Position numbers and translations under genes: made by a program. The notes under the pieces are model-generated. The model saw nothing but the letters and a program-made list of their open reading frames with translations, ran no database searches and was not told the origin of the DNA. From assembly GCA_016803235.1 (NCBI GenBank), contig JADCLI010000034.1, positions 1 to 62,644 on the forward strand: a stretch of 62,644 nucleotides of DNA, written 5' to 3'. This DNA comes from Pimelobacter simplex (lineage in GTDB: Bacteria > Actinomycetota > Actinomycetes > Propionibacteriales > Nocardioidaceae). Below are positions 11,994 through 20,658 of this stretch, piece after piece; position 1 is the first letter of the stretch; each line of letters begins with the position of its first letter.

Positions 11994-13187
11994 GTGCTCA
12001 CACTGCCCGCTCCGCCGACTGCCGCCGCACGCGACGACCGCCGACTGCTGAAGTTCCACGTGCCGGAGATGGTGTTCGGGCTCGGGTCGCTGGCCGAGGC
12101 GGGCTTCTGCGCCGGTCGCCTCGGCGCACGCCGGCCGTTCGTGGTCACCGACCCCGGGATCATCGAGGCGGGCTGGGTGATCGAGCTGCTCGGCCACCTG
12201 TGCGATGTCGGTCTCGACCCGCAGGTGTGGGCCCACGTCAGCCCGAACCCCAAGGACCACGAGATCGCCGCGGCCCATGAGGCCTACGTCGAGCAGGGCG
12301 CCGACGTCATCGTGGGGATCGGCGGCGGCTCGGTCCTGGACGCCGCGAAGGGCGTCGCGATCCTCAGCGGCAACGGCGGTTCGATCCTCGACTACGCGGG
12401 CGTCGACCTCGTGACGCGGCCGATCCCGCCGCTGCTGATGATCCCCACGACCGCCGGCACCGGCTCCGACGTGTCGCAGTTCTGCATCGTCACCGACACC
12501 GTCAACGCCGTGAAGATGACGATCATGGGCCGCTCGCTGGTGCCGGACATCTCCGTCACCGATCCCCGACTGCTCAGCACCATGCCGCACGACCTCGCTG
12601 CCGCGACGGGTCTCGACGCGCTCACCCATGCCATCGAGTCCTTCGTCTCGTTGGGCCACAACCCGCTCGCCGACGGCCATGCGCTCTCGGCGGCGCGCCT
12701 GGTCGGCAAGGCCCTGCGCCGCAACGTCGAGGCACCGGGGGACGAACGGGCGCGGCTGTGGATGGCCCAGGCCAGTCTCGAGGCCGGACTCGCGTTCTCC
12801 AACAGCATCCTCGGGGCGACCCACGCGATGAGCCACCAGGTCGGTGGGCTCTTCGACCTGCCCCACGGTGTCGTCAACGGCGTGCTGCTGCCCCATGTCA
12901 TCCGGTTCAACGCCGAGGTGGTGCCGGAGCGGTTCGCGATGCTCGCCGACGCGATGGGTCTCGCCGTGCAGGGGATGCCCGACCGCGAGGCGGCGGAGCT
13001 CCTGGCCGAGTACGTCCAGGACCTCGCCGAGTCGGTCGGCGCGCCCCGATGCCTCGGCGCCCTGGGCGTCACGGCCGCCGACGTGGATCGCATGTCGGTC
13101 ACGGCCACGCGGGACGCCTGCCTCGCGACCAATCCGCGACCGGCCGACCAGGACGACATCGCGGGCATCTTCCGAGAGTCGTTGTGA
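11994..13187 (+). CDS. ercA: Iron-containing (group III) alcohol dehydrogenase, ErcA-like
   Basis: The GTG at 11994 is preferred because GGAGGT sits 8 bases upstream; the in-frame GTG at 11940 has no such site. The 397-residue protein has the GIGGGSVLDAAKG nucleotide motif, TTAGTGSD, and metal-ligand blocks GLDALTHAIESF and GATHAMSHQVGGLFDLPHG. In Pseudomonas, ErcA is an alcohol-dehydrogenase-like protein that acts in signalling for ethanol oxidation together with sensor kinases. Here too it overlaps a sensor-kinase gene by 4 bases. It may therefore be a signalling enzyme rather than the main catabolic dehydrogenase; plain dehydrogenase activity is the alternative. Confidence 0.8.
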   Translation: MLTLPAPPTAAARDDRRLLKFHVPEMVFGLGSLAEAGFCAGRLGARRPFVVTDPGIIEAGWVIELLGHLCDVGLDPQVWAHVSPNPKDHEIAAAHEAYVEQGADVIVGIGGGSVLDAAKGVAILSGNGGSILDYAGVDLVTRPIPPLLMIPTTAGTGSDVSQFCIVTDTVNAVKMTIMGRSLVPDISVTDPRLLSTMPHDLAAATGLDALTHAIESFVSLGHNPLADGHALSAARLVGKALRRNVEAPGDERARLWMAQASLEAGLAFSNSILGATHAMSHQVGGLFDLPHGVVNGVLLPHVIRFNAEVVPERFAMLADAMGLAVQGMPDREAAELLAEYVQDLAESVGAPRCLGALGVTAADVDRMSVTATRDACLATNPRPADQDDIAGIFRESL

Positions 13188-14623
13188 CCGCGCGGGCGCA
13201 GGCGGTGGCGGGGTCCGGCCACGCAGGCAACGGCCCCACCGGCCTGCCCGAGCTGCCGGACCCGCCGGACCTGGCTGCGCTGACCGGAGTCCGGTCGGGA
13301 AAGCAGACCTACTACTCGGCGTACCAGCGCTCGAACGAGCGCCTCCAGCGCACGGTGACGGTGATGGACTCGATCTCCCGGGCCCTGGTCCATCCGGTCG
13401 AGGGACCGCGGGCCCTCCTGGAGAAGATCGTCCGGGTTGCCGCCGTCCACCTCGACGCACGGTGGACCGTCCTCGCGCTCGGCGCGCACGCGCTGCCGGC
13501 GACCCGACCGCGCTTCCTCGCGGTGGATGCCGCCGGCCTGGTCGGCGACAGCCTCGACATGCTGCCCGTGGACGCGCGCGACGCCGTCGGGGAGGTCGCC
13601 TCGGGGAACCTGCCGCCCCGCGCCGTCGACAGCTCGACGAGGGTCGTGGTGCCGATGCTGATCAACGGCACCGTCATGGGTGGCCTCGCTGCCGCGCCCC
13701 GACGCGACCTCCCGCTCGAGCCGCCCGACCTCTCGGTCCTGCACATCCTGGCGAACCTCGCGGCAGTGTCCCTGCACACCGGCGACCTGTACCGGGCCGG
13801 GCTGGCCCAGCAGCGTCGAGCACAACAGCTGTTCGACGAGGTGTCCGAGCAGTCGCACACCCTGTCCTTGCGCACCGAGGAGCTGCGCGCCGCCGAGCAG
13901 CGACTGAGGGTGGCCGACCAGCGGGAGCTCCTGGAGGGGGAGCGCCGCCGCATCGCCCTGGAGCTCCACGACAGCGTGGCCCAGACGGTGCTGAGCGCCG
14001 GGCTGGTCGTCGAGGTGCTCCGCGGCGAGTTCGGCACCGGAGCGGGACCACGCGGCCCGGTCGTCCCGGAGCTCGACCGCGCGCGGGACCTGATGGCGAA
14101 GGCGACCGAGCAGCTGCGGTCGGTCATCTACGCGCTGCACCACGAGCGGGTCGCCGAGGACGTGGCGAGCCTTCCCGAGCTGCTGGCCGAGGTCGCTGCC
14201 CAGCACCGGCCCCACCTCGACGTGCGTCTCCGGCTCGAGGGCGGCCCGGTCCCCTTGGGTACGGCGGCCGAGCACGCCCTGGCCAGGACCGCCGGCGAGG
14301 CGCTCTTCAACGTCGCCATGCACTCCAACGCCGCCCGGGCCCTGGTGCGACTGCGCTACCTCGAGGACTCCGTCGTGCTGCGGGTCAGCGACGACGGCGA
14401 TGGCGACCCGGCGGCGATGCGCCGCACCATGCGGCTCGCCCGCCGAGGCGCGGCCGACGGGCGGCACCGCGGGCTGGTCGGCATGGCCCTGCGCGCTGAG
14501 GGCCTGGGCGGGAGCCTGTCGATCAGGCGCTCGCGCGCCGGAGGCGTGGCGATCGAGTCCCGAGTCCCCCTGTCCGGCGCTGTTCTCGGCGCCGCCCCAA
14601 CGTCGGAGGAGAGAGACACATGA
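13184..14623 (+). CDS. Cytosolic GAF-domain sensor histidine kinase, MadS-like
   Basis: The 479-residue kinase has no membrane segment. A GAF domain spans about residues 60-195, a short coiled coil follows, then the HisKA_3 phospho-acceptor box ERRRIALELHDSVAQTVL and a HATPase domain ending in GLVGMALRAEGLGG. These are the features of NarL/LuxR-paired kinases. The GTG overlaps the ercA-like stop (GTGA), and its own stop overlaps the regulator gene. As I remember them, the MadS/MadR families near mycofactocin methanol-dehydrogenase genes have this arrangement; the assignment is from memory, not a search. The signal is probably an alcohol or its oxidation product. Confidence 0.82.
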   Translation: MTARAQAVAGSGHAGNGPTGLPELPDPPDLAALTGVRSGKQTYYSAYQRSNERLQRTVTVMDSISRALVHPVEGPRALLEKIVRVAAVHLDARWTVLALGAHALPATRPRFLAVDAAGLVGDSLDMLPVDARDAVGEVASGNLPPRAVDSSTRVVVPMLINGTVMGGLAAAPRRDLPLEPPDLSVLHILANLAAVSLHTGDLYRAGLAQQRRAQQLFDEVSEQSHTLSLRTEELRAAEQRLRVADQRELLEGERRRIALELHDSVAQTVLSAGLVVEVLRGEFGTGAGPRGPVVPELDRARDLMAKATEQLRSVIYALHHERVAEDVASLPELLAEVAAQHRPHLDVRLRLEGGPVPLGTAAEHALARTAGEALFNVAMHSNAARALVRLRYLEDSVVLRVSDDGDGDPAAMRRTMRLARRGAADGRHRGLVGMALRAEGLGGSLSIRRSRAGGVAIESRVPLSGAVLGAAPTSEERDT

Positions 14624-15303
14624 GTGCACCCACGATCGAACCTGCCCGGATCGCCGAGCCCTCGGCTGCCATCGGTGTCGTTCTCGTCGACGACCACGCG
14701 ATCGTCCGCCAGGGCCTGAGCTCGGTGCTGGAACGGGAGGCGGACCTGCACGTCGTGGGTGAGGCGGCGACCCCCGCGCAGGCGCTGGCCGTCGTCGCGG
14801 CGACCCGGCCCGACGTCGTCCTGCTGGACCTGCGGCTCTCGGCGTCGGGGGACAACGAGGGGATCGAGCTGTGTGCGCGTCTGCACCAGCTGCACCCCGA
14901 CGTCGCGCTGCTCGTCCTCACCACGGTGATCGACGACCAGCTCGTCCTCGAGGCGATCCACCAGGGAGCGCGGGGCTACGTCGTCAAGGAGGTCGACACC
15001 ACCGAGCTGGTCCGCGCGATCCGGGCCGTGCACCGCGGCGACAGCGCCTTCGACTCGCGCAGCGCGGCTGCGATGGTGCGGGGCATCAACGCGGAGACGG
15101 CCGCCGAGAACCGTCGCCTGACCGACCGCGAGCAGGACGTCCTGAGGCTGCTCGCGCGGGGCATGTCCAACCGGGACATCGGGCGCCAGCTCTTCATCTC
15201 CGACACGACGGCGAAGTTCCACGTCAGCAACATCATGCGCAAGCTGCAGGTGAGCCGCCGTGCCGAGGCGGTGTACGTCGCGAGCAAGGACGGCCTGATC
15301 TGA
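14620..15303 (+). CDS. LuxR/NarL-type response regulator, MadR-like
   Basis: The 227-residue regulator has a receiver domain with the acidic pair in LVDDHA, phospho-Asp in VVLLDLRLS, the Thr in LVLTT and the Lys in YVVKEVD. A GerE/LuxR helix-turn-helix lies at the C-terminus (LTDREQDVLRLLARGMSNRDIGRQL in two adjacent helices). It overlaps the kinase gene by 4 bases (ATGA), so the pair is co-translated. Likely targets are mdo and the other alcohol genes nearby, which is inference. It converges on mftM. Confidence 0.87.
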   Translation: MSAPTIEPARIAEPSAAIGVVLVDDHAIVRQGLSSVLEREADLHVVGEAATPAQALAVVAATRPDVVLLDLRLSASGDNEGIELCARLHQLHPDVALLVLTTVIDDQLVLEAIHQGARGYVVKEVDTTELVRAIRAVHRGDSAFDSRSAAAMVRGINAETAAENRRLTDREQDVLRLLARGMSNRDIGRQLFISDTTAKFHVSNIMRKLQVSRRAEAVYVASKDGLI

Positions 15304-15331
15304 CCCTCCTCGCGACGGGCGGGTCCGTCCC

Positions 15332-16240
15332 TCAGCGACGGTCGAGGACCAGCCAGCCGCCGTGGTGGTCGTGGACCTGCCAGGGCCATCCGCTGCGGGC
15401 GCCCAGCTCGACGAGCTCGTCGTGGCCGAACGTGCGCACGTGGCCGTAGGCGGCGGTGGGCTCGTCCTCGTAGGGGACCGCGACGACCACCCGGCGCCGC
15501 GCCACGCGCTGCATCTCGCCCAGCACGGACCGGCCGTGCTCGGGGGACATGTGCTCCAGGAGGTGGAGTGCGACCACGGTGTCGAAGGAGGAGTCGTCGC
15601 GAGGCACGCGGGCGGCGTCGCACACGACGGTGTCGAGCCGACGTCCGAGCCGAGGGGCGACCCGGGCGAGCAGGCGGACCGTGTTGGGGGTGAGGTCGCT
15701 GGCGGTCACGTCGAGATGCTCGGCGCTGAGCAGGCTGAAGAAGCCGAAGCAGCTGCCGAGCTCGAGCATCGAGCCGGGATCGATCAGCTCGTGGGCCCGC
15801 CGGTAGACCGGGGCATAGCCGGCCAGCGAGCCCTCCGGGAGGCCGTGGCCACCGCTCGGGTCGTCGTCGCCCCGTGCGACGGCGTCGGCGAGGCGGTCGA
15901 GGGTGTTGCGGTAGAAGAGCGTCCATGCGGCCAGCGGGTCGGGCGCGGTGCTGACCACGACGCCGGTCATTAGCCGTTCGAAGAGCTCGCTGCCCTCCAG
16001 CCAGCCCGGCGCGAAGAGCTCGCCGGCGACGAGCCCGGCGAGGTCGTTGTCGATGAGGTCGTCGCGCAGGTCGTGGACCAGGTGGATGCGCTCACGATCG
16101 GTCCAGAAGGCGAAGGAGGGGGTCCGGATCGCGTGCTCGGGGGCCACGGCGTCCCGCACGACCTCGACGAGCTCGTCGGAGTAGACACCGGGCCGCTCGC
16201 TGCGCAGCGGGTCGATCGGGGCGGTGGGGGTGAGCGTCAT
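15332..16240 (-). CDS. mftM: SAM-dependent methyltransferase, probable mycofactocin oligosaccharide methyltransferase
   Basis: The 302-residue class I methyltransferase has the SAM-binding motif ELGSCFGFFSLL with the acidic residue in VTASD and motif IV in FDTVVALHLLEHM. A mycobacterial enzyme with the same gene neighbourhood (two-component system and NDMA methanol dehydrogenase) methylates the glucose chain attached to mycofactocin by MftF. Position beside the VWA gene and mdo is the main reason for this call. The ATG overlaps the VWA stop (ATGA on the minus strand), so it is translationally coupled. A generic methyltransferase remains possible. Confidence 0.75.
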   Translation of the reverse strand: MTLTPTAPIDPLRSERPGVYSDELVEVVRDAVAPEHAIRTPSFAFWTDRERIHLVHDLRDDLIDNDLAGLVAGELFAPGWLEGSELFERLMTGVVVSTAPDPLAAWTLFYRNTLDRLADAVARGDDDPSGGHGLPEGSLAGYAPVYRRAHELIDPGSMLELGSCFGFFSLLSAEHLDVTASDLTPNTVRLLARVAPRLGRRLDTVVCDAARVPRDDSSFDTVVALHLLEHMSPEHGRSVLGEMQRVARRRVVVAVPYEDEPTAAYGHVRTFGHDELVELGARSGWPWQVHDHHGGWLVLDRR

Positions 16241-17772
16241 CGGATCTCGGTCAGGTGGGAGGTGACCAGGTCGAGGCCGGCCAGGTCGCGGACGACGTGG
16301 ACGCGGTCGCAGTGTGCGGCGTACGCCGGGAGGTCGCAGCTGCCCAGCGTCCACGAGTACCGCGGCTCGGGAGTGATCCAGATCGTCTCGCGGGCACGTC
16401 GGGCGATCTCCTCGAAGGCCTCCAGCGCCGGGTCGTTGCCGTTGCCGCGTCCGTCTCCCAGCACGACCACGGTGGTCCGCCGGTTGATGCCGCCCCCGAA
16501 CTCGTCGAGGAAGTGCCGGAAGGCCGACCCGTAGTCGGAGTCGGTGTCGACGTCGAGCACGCCCCCGGCGGGCAGCCCGGACAGGGTGAGCGACAGCGCC
16601 TCCTCCATGGGGTGCTCGGCGAACAGGTCGGTCACCTCGACCAGGTCGGAGACGAAGGCGAAGGTCCGCACGTGGGAGGCCATGCCCTGCAGTCCGTGGA
16701 CCAGCTGCAGGGTGAAGCGGGCAGCGGCCCTGACCGACAAGGAGACGTCCGCCAGCACGAGCAGCCGCGGTCGGTCGGTCACCTTCGCGACCGTCACCGG
16801 CCGGAACGGCACACCGTCGCTGCGCAGGTTGCGGCGCATGGTGCGGGAGCCGTCGATGCTGCCGCGGGCCGCCTCCCGGCGCCGAGAGCGCGGCGCGCCG
16901 TGGAGGCTGCGGACCAGCCTGCGCAGCGATTCCTCCAGCGTGGCCCGCTCGGCCTCGCCGATCCGGTCGATCTCGCGGGCCCGCGCCTCGCGGGACTCGA
17001 TCGCGGCCTCGGTGGCGAGCAGCTCCTCCAGGTGGCGCTGGAGCGCCTCGGGGAGGCCGTCGAGGAGACCGGACAGCGCGGTGCGCAGGGCCGCCAGCTC
17101 CTCGGTGCCGACGGTGCTGCCCTCCGCCGTCTCGTCGTCACCCTCGTCGAGCCAGGCCAGTAGTGCCATCTCCTCGGCGACCGTGAGCTCCGAGTCGAGT
17201 CGTGTCCCCGTCCGGTCGGCGATCCGCCCCGGTCGGCCGGGGTTGTGCAGCCGTGAGGTGTCGAGCTGGACGCGGGCGGCGTTCGTGGCGGAGCCGGCGC
17301 CGTCGTTGGACAGCACGATCTCGTCGGTCATCGCCGCGAGGTCGAGCTTGTTCGCCTCCTGGTGCAGGTTGTACTGCTGGGCGAGGTCCTCGGGGTCGAA
17401 GAAGTCCCGGATGTCCTGGGGCTTGCCGTGGCTGTGTCCCTGGCTGGGCGTGCGACCGGGCTCCTCGGAGAGCACGAACTCGTCGAGCTCACCGTCGTCC
17501 TGGAGGTCGTCGTGGGCGTGGGAGTGTCCGTGCTCGTCGGGGGAGTCGAGCACCGCGCGCAGCCGGAAGAAGCGGTCGAAGACCCGGTCGAAGGCGGCCT
17601 CGTCCCGCTGGTCCTTGACCAGCGTCACGCGCAGCGCGCTGCGGAGCAGCTCGCGGTCCTCGAGGACTCCCGGGGCACCAGCAGCGCGTGAGGCGTCCAC
17701 CACCTCTGAGATGCCGATCCGGATGCCGTGCAGCCGCAGCAGCCGCACGAAACGGTGAAGGGCGCCGTCCAT
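16237..17772 (-). CDS. VWA-domain protein with His-rich insert, MoxR partner
   Basis: The 511-residue protein has a C-terminal von Willebrand A fold with the MIDAS start LADVSLSVRAAARF and TVVVLGDGRGNGND. In the middle, about residues 100-145, are two histidine clusters, HGHSHAHDD and QGHSHGK. MoxR ATPases and VWA proteins form metal-insertion or maturation chaperones (established for NorQ/NorD, CbbQ/CbbO and GvpN-like pairs). The MoxR gene is immediately upstream, and mdo lies before that. The likely job is activation or metal loading of the methanol dehydrogenase. Here the MIDAS DxSxS is DVSLS, and it looks intact. Confidence 0.83.
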   Translation of the reverse strand: MDGALHRFVRLLRLHGIRIGISEVVDASRAAGAPGVLEDRELLRSALRVTLVKDQRDEAAFDRVFDRFFRLRAVLDSPDEHGHSHAHDDLQDDGELDEFVLSEEPGRTPSQGHSHGKPQDIRDFFDPEDLAQQYNLHQEANKLDLAAMTDEIVLSNDGAGSATNAARVQLDTSRLHNPGRPGRIADRTGTRLDSELTVAEEMALLAWLDEGDDETAEGSTVGTEELAALRTALSGLLDGLPEALQRHLEELLATEAAIESREARAREIDRIGEAERATLEESLRRLVRSLHGAPRSRRREAARGSIDGSRTMRRNLRSDGVPFRPVTVAKVTDRPRLLVLADVSLSVRAAARFTLQLVHGLQGMASHVRTFAFVSDLVEVTDLFAEHPMEEALSLTLSGLPAGGVLDVDTDSDYGSAFRHFLDEFGGGINRRTTVVVLGDGRGNGNDPALEAFEEIARRARETIWITPEPRYSWTLGSCDLPAYAAHCDRVHVVRDLAGLDLVTSHLTEIR

Positions 17773-17790
17773 GGCCCAGACCCTCCGGCG

Positions 17791-18996
17791 TCAGAAGGGC
17801 CGGCGGCGCGAGCCGAACGAGCGGGCGCCCTGGCCGGCGGGGACGGGGCGGGCCGGGCCCATCGTGCCGGTCCCGTAGTACGCCTCGTCGTGCCGTCCCG
17901 GGAGATCCTTGGCGCGGCGTACCTCGGCCCCGTCGGCCCCGTCGGCCCCGTCGTGGTGGTGCCCGTGGTCAAGGCCGTGGTCGTGCCCGTGTCCGTGACC
18001 ATGTCCGTGACCGTGGCCGTGGTCGGGCAGGTGGTCCGGGACGACGGCGTTCGGGTCGACCATCCGCGGCAGTGCCTCGAGCGCGCGCCGCAGGTCGCGC
18101 TCGTACTTCACCACCACGTTGGCCGTCGCCGACAGCGTCTCGGCCGTGAGCTCCTCGGCACCGAGGACCGCGAGGGTGCGGGCCCAGTCGACCGTCTCGG
18201 AGATGCTCGGTGCCTTGCGCAGGTCGAGCTCGCGCAGGCCGCGCACCACTCCGACCAGCTGGCGAGCCAGCTCGTCGGAGAGGCCCGTCCTCTTGGACCG
18301 GATGATGTCGAGCTCGCGCTCCGCGTCGGGGTAGTCGAGGAAGAGGTGGAGGCACCGCCGCTTGAGCGCCGCGGACAGGTCGCGCGTGTTGTTGGACGTG
18401 AGGATCACGTACGGCGTGTGCCGGGCGCGGAAGGTCCCCAGCTCGGGAACGGAGACCTGGTACTCGGCGAGCAGCTCGAGCAGGACGGCCTCGAGTGCCT
18501 CGTCGGCGCGGTCCACCTCGTCGACGAGCAGGATCACCGGCTCCTCGGAGCGGATCGCCTCCAGCAGGGGGCGGGCGGCGAGGAAGCGCTCGGAGAAGAA
18601 GACGCTCTCCTCGCCCGCCAGGGTGTCCACGGCGCTGGCCAGGTCGGGGGCGTCGGCGACGAGGGCACCGACCTTCTCCCGCATGAGCTGCGTGTAGAGC
18701 AGCTGCTTGCCGTAGTCCCACTCGTACAGGGCCGTCGTCTCGTCCTGGCCCTCGTAGCACTGCAGGCGCAGCAGTCGCCGTCCGGTCACCTCGGCCAGCG
18801 ACTTCGCCAGCTGGGTCTTGCCCACGCCCGCCGGGCCCTCGAGCAGGATCGGCTTCTCGAGGTGGGCCTGGAGGAACACGGTGGTCGCCAGGCGCTCGTC
18901 GGCGAGGTAGCCGTGCTCCGCGAACTGGTCGATGACGTCGGCGACGTCGGCGAAGCCGGCGTGGTCGCGCACGGCGTCGAGGGGTCGGGCGGACAT
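17791..18996 (-). CDS. MoxR-type AAA ATPase with histidine-rich C-terminal tail
   Basis: The ATG at 18996 has an AGGAGG site. The 401-residue protein shows Walker A EGPAGVGKTQLA, Walker B ILLVDEVDRAD, and sensor block LTSNNTRDLS, all typical of MoxR. The last about 75 residues are unusual: from roughly 320 there is an alternating HGHGHGHGHGHDH run followed by HGHHHDG, which is a strong Ni/Zn/Co-binding motif. Such tails occur in nickel chaperones such as HypB and SlyD. With the VWA gene 18 bases downstream it forms an ATP-driven chaperone pair for mdo, with possible metal storage. Confidence 0.88.
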   Translation of the reverse strand: MSARPLDAVRDHAGFADVADVIDQFAEHGYLADERLATTVFLQAHLEKPILLEGPAGVGKTQLAKSLAEVTGRRLLRLQCYEGQDETTALYEWDYGKQLLYTQLMREKVGALVADAPDLASAVDTLAGEESVFFSERFLAARPLLEAIRSEEPVILLVDEVDRADEALEAVLLELLAEYQVSVPELGTFRARHTPYVILTSNNTRDLSAALKRRCLHLFLDYPDAERELDIIRSKRTGLSDELARQLVGVVRGLRELDLRKAPSISETVDWARTLAVLGAEELTAETLSATANVVVKYERDLRRALEALPRMVDPNAVVPDHLPDHGHGHGHGHGHGHDHGLDHGHHHDGADGADGAEVRRAKDLPGRHDEAYYGTGTMGPARPVPAGQGARSFGSRRRPF

Positions 18997-19037
18997 GGGT
19001 GCCTCCTGGGGGCGACGGCAGTGGATGGGGGTGTGGA

Positions 19038-19085
19038 TCGGTCCGGCCCGGGGGCGCGTGCCCCGGCTCACCCGAGCCGGACCGA
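19038..19085 (-). terminator. Nested hairpin between mdo and the MoxR gene
   Basis: Outer arms of 10 bases (19038-19047 and 19076-19085) enclose an inner pair of about 6 bases. It is transcribed downstream of mdo on the minus strand and may only partly stop transcription, lowering MoxR/VWA/mftM output relative to mdo. Confidence 0.5.
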
Positions 19086-19093
19086 GTCACGGT

Positions 19094-19113
19094 GTGGCCG
19101 TCGGGACGGCCAC
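19094..19113 (-). terminator. Second hairpin just after mdo
   Basis: Perfect 9-base arms with a 2-base centre, beginning about 10 bases after the mdo stop. Together with the hairpin at 19038 it makes two tandem stem-loops in the mdo 3' region. Confidence 0.5.
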
Positions 19114-19123
19114 GGGGGGCGGC

Positions 19124-20416
19124 TCAGGACAGGAGGTCGTCCAGGTCGCCGGTCATGCAGTGGTCGACGACGGGGCGCACGGTCTCGAACGTGCACTCCT
19201 TGGCATTGCCGGGGGTGCAGGCGTCGCCGAGCACGTGGTTGGTGATGCGGTCGACGTCGGCGTCGTCACCCTTGATCACCTTGGCGTTCTCGTAGTACTT
19301 CGTCGGTCCCTGGCCCAGCCGGTTCTTGGAGTAGGTGTCCTGGGTGACGGAGACGAAGTTCTCGGGAATGCCCACGTCGCGCAGCAGCCGGATTGCGGCG
19401 GCGAGCGCGGCGTCGGCGGCCTGCGGCTTGGTCATGCCGTGCGTGTCGACGCCCATGGCCTCGGCGATGTCCGCGAACCGGCCGTACTGGGCCGGCATGT
19501 TGAACGCCCACACGCGGGGGAGGGCGATCGCGTTGTTGAGGCCGTGGTGGGTGTCGTAGAACGCCGAGACCGCGTGCGAGATGGAGTGGATGATGCCGAG
19601 ACCGCCGGAGTTGAACGCCTGGGCCGCGATGTACTGGGCGTACATCATGCCCTCGCGCCCCTTGAGGTCCTGGCCGTTCCAGACCGCCTCGCGCAGGTTC
19701 TCCGCGGTCAGCTTGATGGCGCGGATCGCGTTGCCCAACGACGGCTCGAAGTTGAGCCGCGAGACGTAGGGCTCGGACGCGTGCGCTAGCACGTCGAAAC
19801 CGCACTGGGCGGTGTAGTCGACCGGGCAGTCGAAGTAGAGCACCGGGTCGTCGATGGCGAGGGTGGCCACCGAGGCGTCGTCGAAGGCGACGTACTTGTG
19901 CGGGTTGTCGGGGTCGGTCGTGGTGTCGGTGATGACGTAGGCCCACGAGGTCTCCGAACCGGTGCCGGCCGTGGTGGAGACGGCGATGTGCGGCGGGTTG
20001 CTCGGGTTCTCCGACTTGTTGAAGCCCTCGAAGTCGTTGACGTTGCGGCCGTCGTGGGCGACCGAGATGCGCGCGCCCTTGCACGCGTCGTGCGAGGAGC
20101 CGCCACCGATCGAGATGAACGAGTCGCACTTGTTCTGCTGGTACAGGGCCACCGCGTCCATGACGTTGTAGTCCTTGGGGTTGGACTCCACCTTGTCGTA
20201 CACGACGGCCTCGAGGCCGTGATACTTCAGCGAGTCCACGATCTTCTGGACCACGTTCGTGCCGCGAAGGCCCGACGTCATGACGAGCGGCTTGGTGAAG
20301 CCGAGCTTGATGGCCTCGGGACCGATGAGCTCGTGTGCTCCGGGACCCATGAGGGCCCGTGGGAACGGGTGGAACTCCTTGATCGGGAACGGCTTGAGCA
20401 GTTCGTCAACCTGCAT
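19124..20416 (-). CDS. mdo: NDMA-dependent methanol dehydrogenase (nicotinoprotein, group III)
   Basis: The ATG at 20416 has an AGGAGG site; the longer open frame upstream does not look like protein. The 430-residue protein has the group III nucleotide motif SIGGGSSHDACKG, TTAGTGSE, and metal-ligand regions CGFDVLAHASEPY and GIIHSISHAVSAF. The whole sequence matches the Amycolatopsis/Rhodococcus/Mycobacterium methanol dehydrogenase group (Mno/Mdo, ThcE). Those enzymes hold NAD(P) permanently and pass electrons to an artificial acceptor (NDMA) or, in vivo, to mycofactocin. They oxidise methanol and other primary alcohols. Nearby mft genes, mftM and the two-component pair agree with this. Confidence 0.92.
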   Translation of the reverse strand: MQVDELLKPFPIKEFHPFPRALMGPGAHELIGPEAIKLGFTKPLVMTSGLRGTNVVQKIVDSLKYHGLEAVVYDKVESNPKDYNVMDAVALYQQNKCDSFISIGGGSSHDACKGARISVAHDGRNVNDFEGFNKSENPSNPPHIAVSTTAGTGSETSWAYVITDTTTDPDNPHKYVAFDDASVATLAIDDPVLYFDCPVDYTAQCGFDVLAHASEPYVSRLNFEPSLGNAIRAIKLTAENLREAVWNGQDLKGREGMMYAQYIAAQAFNSGGLGIIHSISHAVSAFYDTHHGLNNAIALPRVWAFNMPAQYGRFADIAEAMGVDTHGMTKPQAADAALAAAIRLLRDVGIPENFVSVTQDTYSKNRLGQGPTKYYENAKVIKGDDADVDRITNHVLGDACTPGNAKECTFETVRPVVDHCMTGDLDDLLS

Positions 20417-20494
20417 GAGGAACCTCCTGGTGGGACGTGCTGACCACCGGAACGTAAGGCTGGTCACACCCCGGCGGGGAGGCCGGGAAACGCA

Positions 20495-20533
20495 AACCAT
20501 CCGCTGCGAGGAGCGGCTCCTGAACGGATGGTT
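20495..20533. promoter_or_regulatory. Inverted repeat in the mdo promoter region
   Basis: AACCATCCG and CGGATGGTT form 9-base arms 21 bases apart, with a smaller CCGCT/AGCGG pair inside. A similar AACGGACGGTTC occurs at 10731 before the nickel permease, compared with AACGGATGGTTC here. It could be a binding site for the MadR-like regulator or a leader hairpin. Confidence 0.4.
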
Positions 20534-20543
20534 CGGCCGCGCC

Positions 20544-20590
20544 CTGCCCGATCGGACAGGCTGTGTCCCGGGCGGTCCCGGCCCATCGGA
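20544..20590. promoter_or_regulatory. Two-part element upstream of mdo, shared with the acetate permease
   Basis: CTGCCCGATCGGACAGG (20544-20560) and CGGCCCATCGGA (20579-20590) recur with two and one mismatches at 21337-21353 and 21356-21367 upstream of the acetate permease, in the same order and orientation. A common regulator is likely; the MadR-like protein is one candidate. Confidence 0.45.
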
Positions 20591-20592
20591 AA

Positions 20593-20636
20593 GGGGGCCG
20601 TGGTGGAGTGCCGTGCAGCACTCCGCCACAGCCCCC
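20593..20636 (-). terminator. Intrinsic terminator after the acetate permease gene
   Basis: A long, nearly perfect hairpin (about 18 pairs, one G:U) lies 23 bases past the permease stop. On the minus strand it is followed by CCCTTTCC, a short T-tract. It separates the permease transcript from mdo downstream. Confidence 0.7.
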
Positions 20637-20658
20637 ACGCGGGCGCCGCCGGTGATGG

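Noticed and set aside
20492..20507. GCAAA-N6-GCTGC in the mdo promoter as a further 11-base-phased site
   Set aside because: Each half-site has a mismatch; too weak to list, though the spacing is right.
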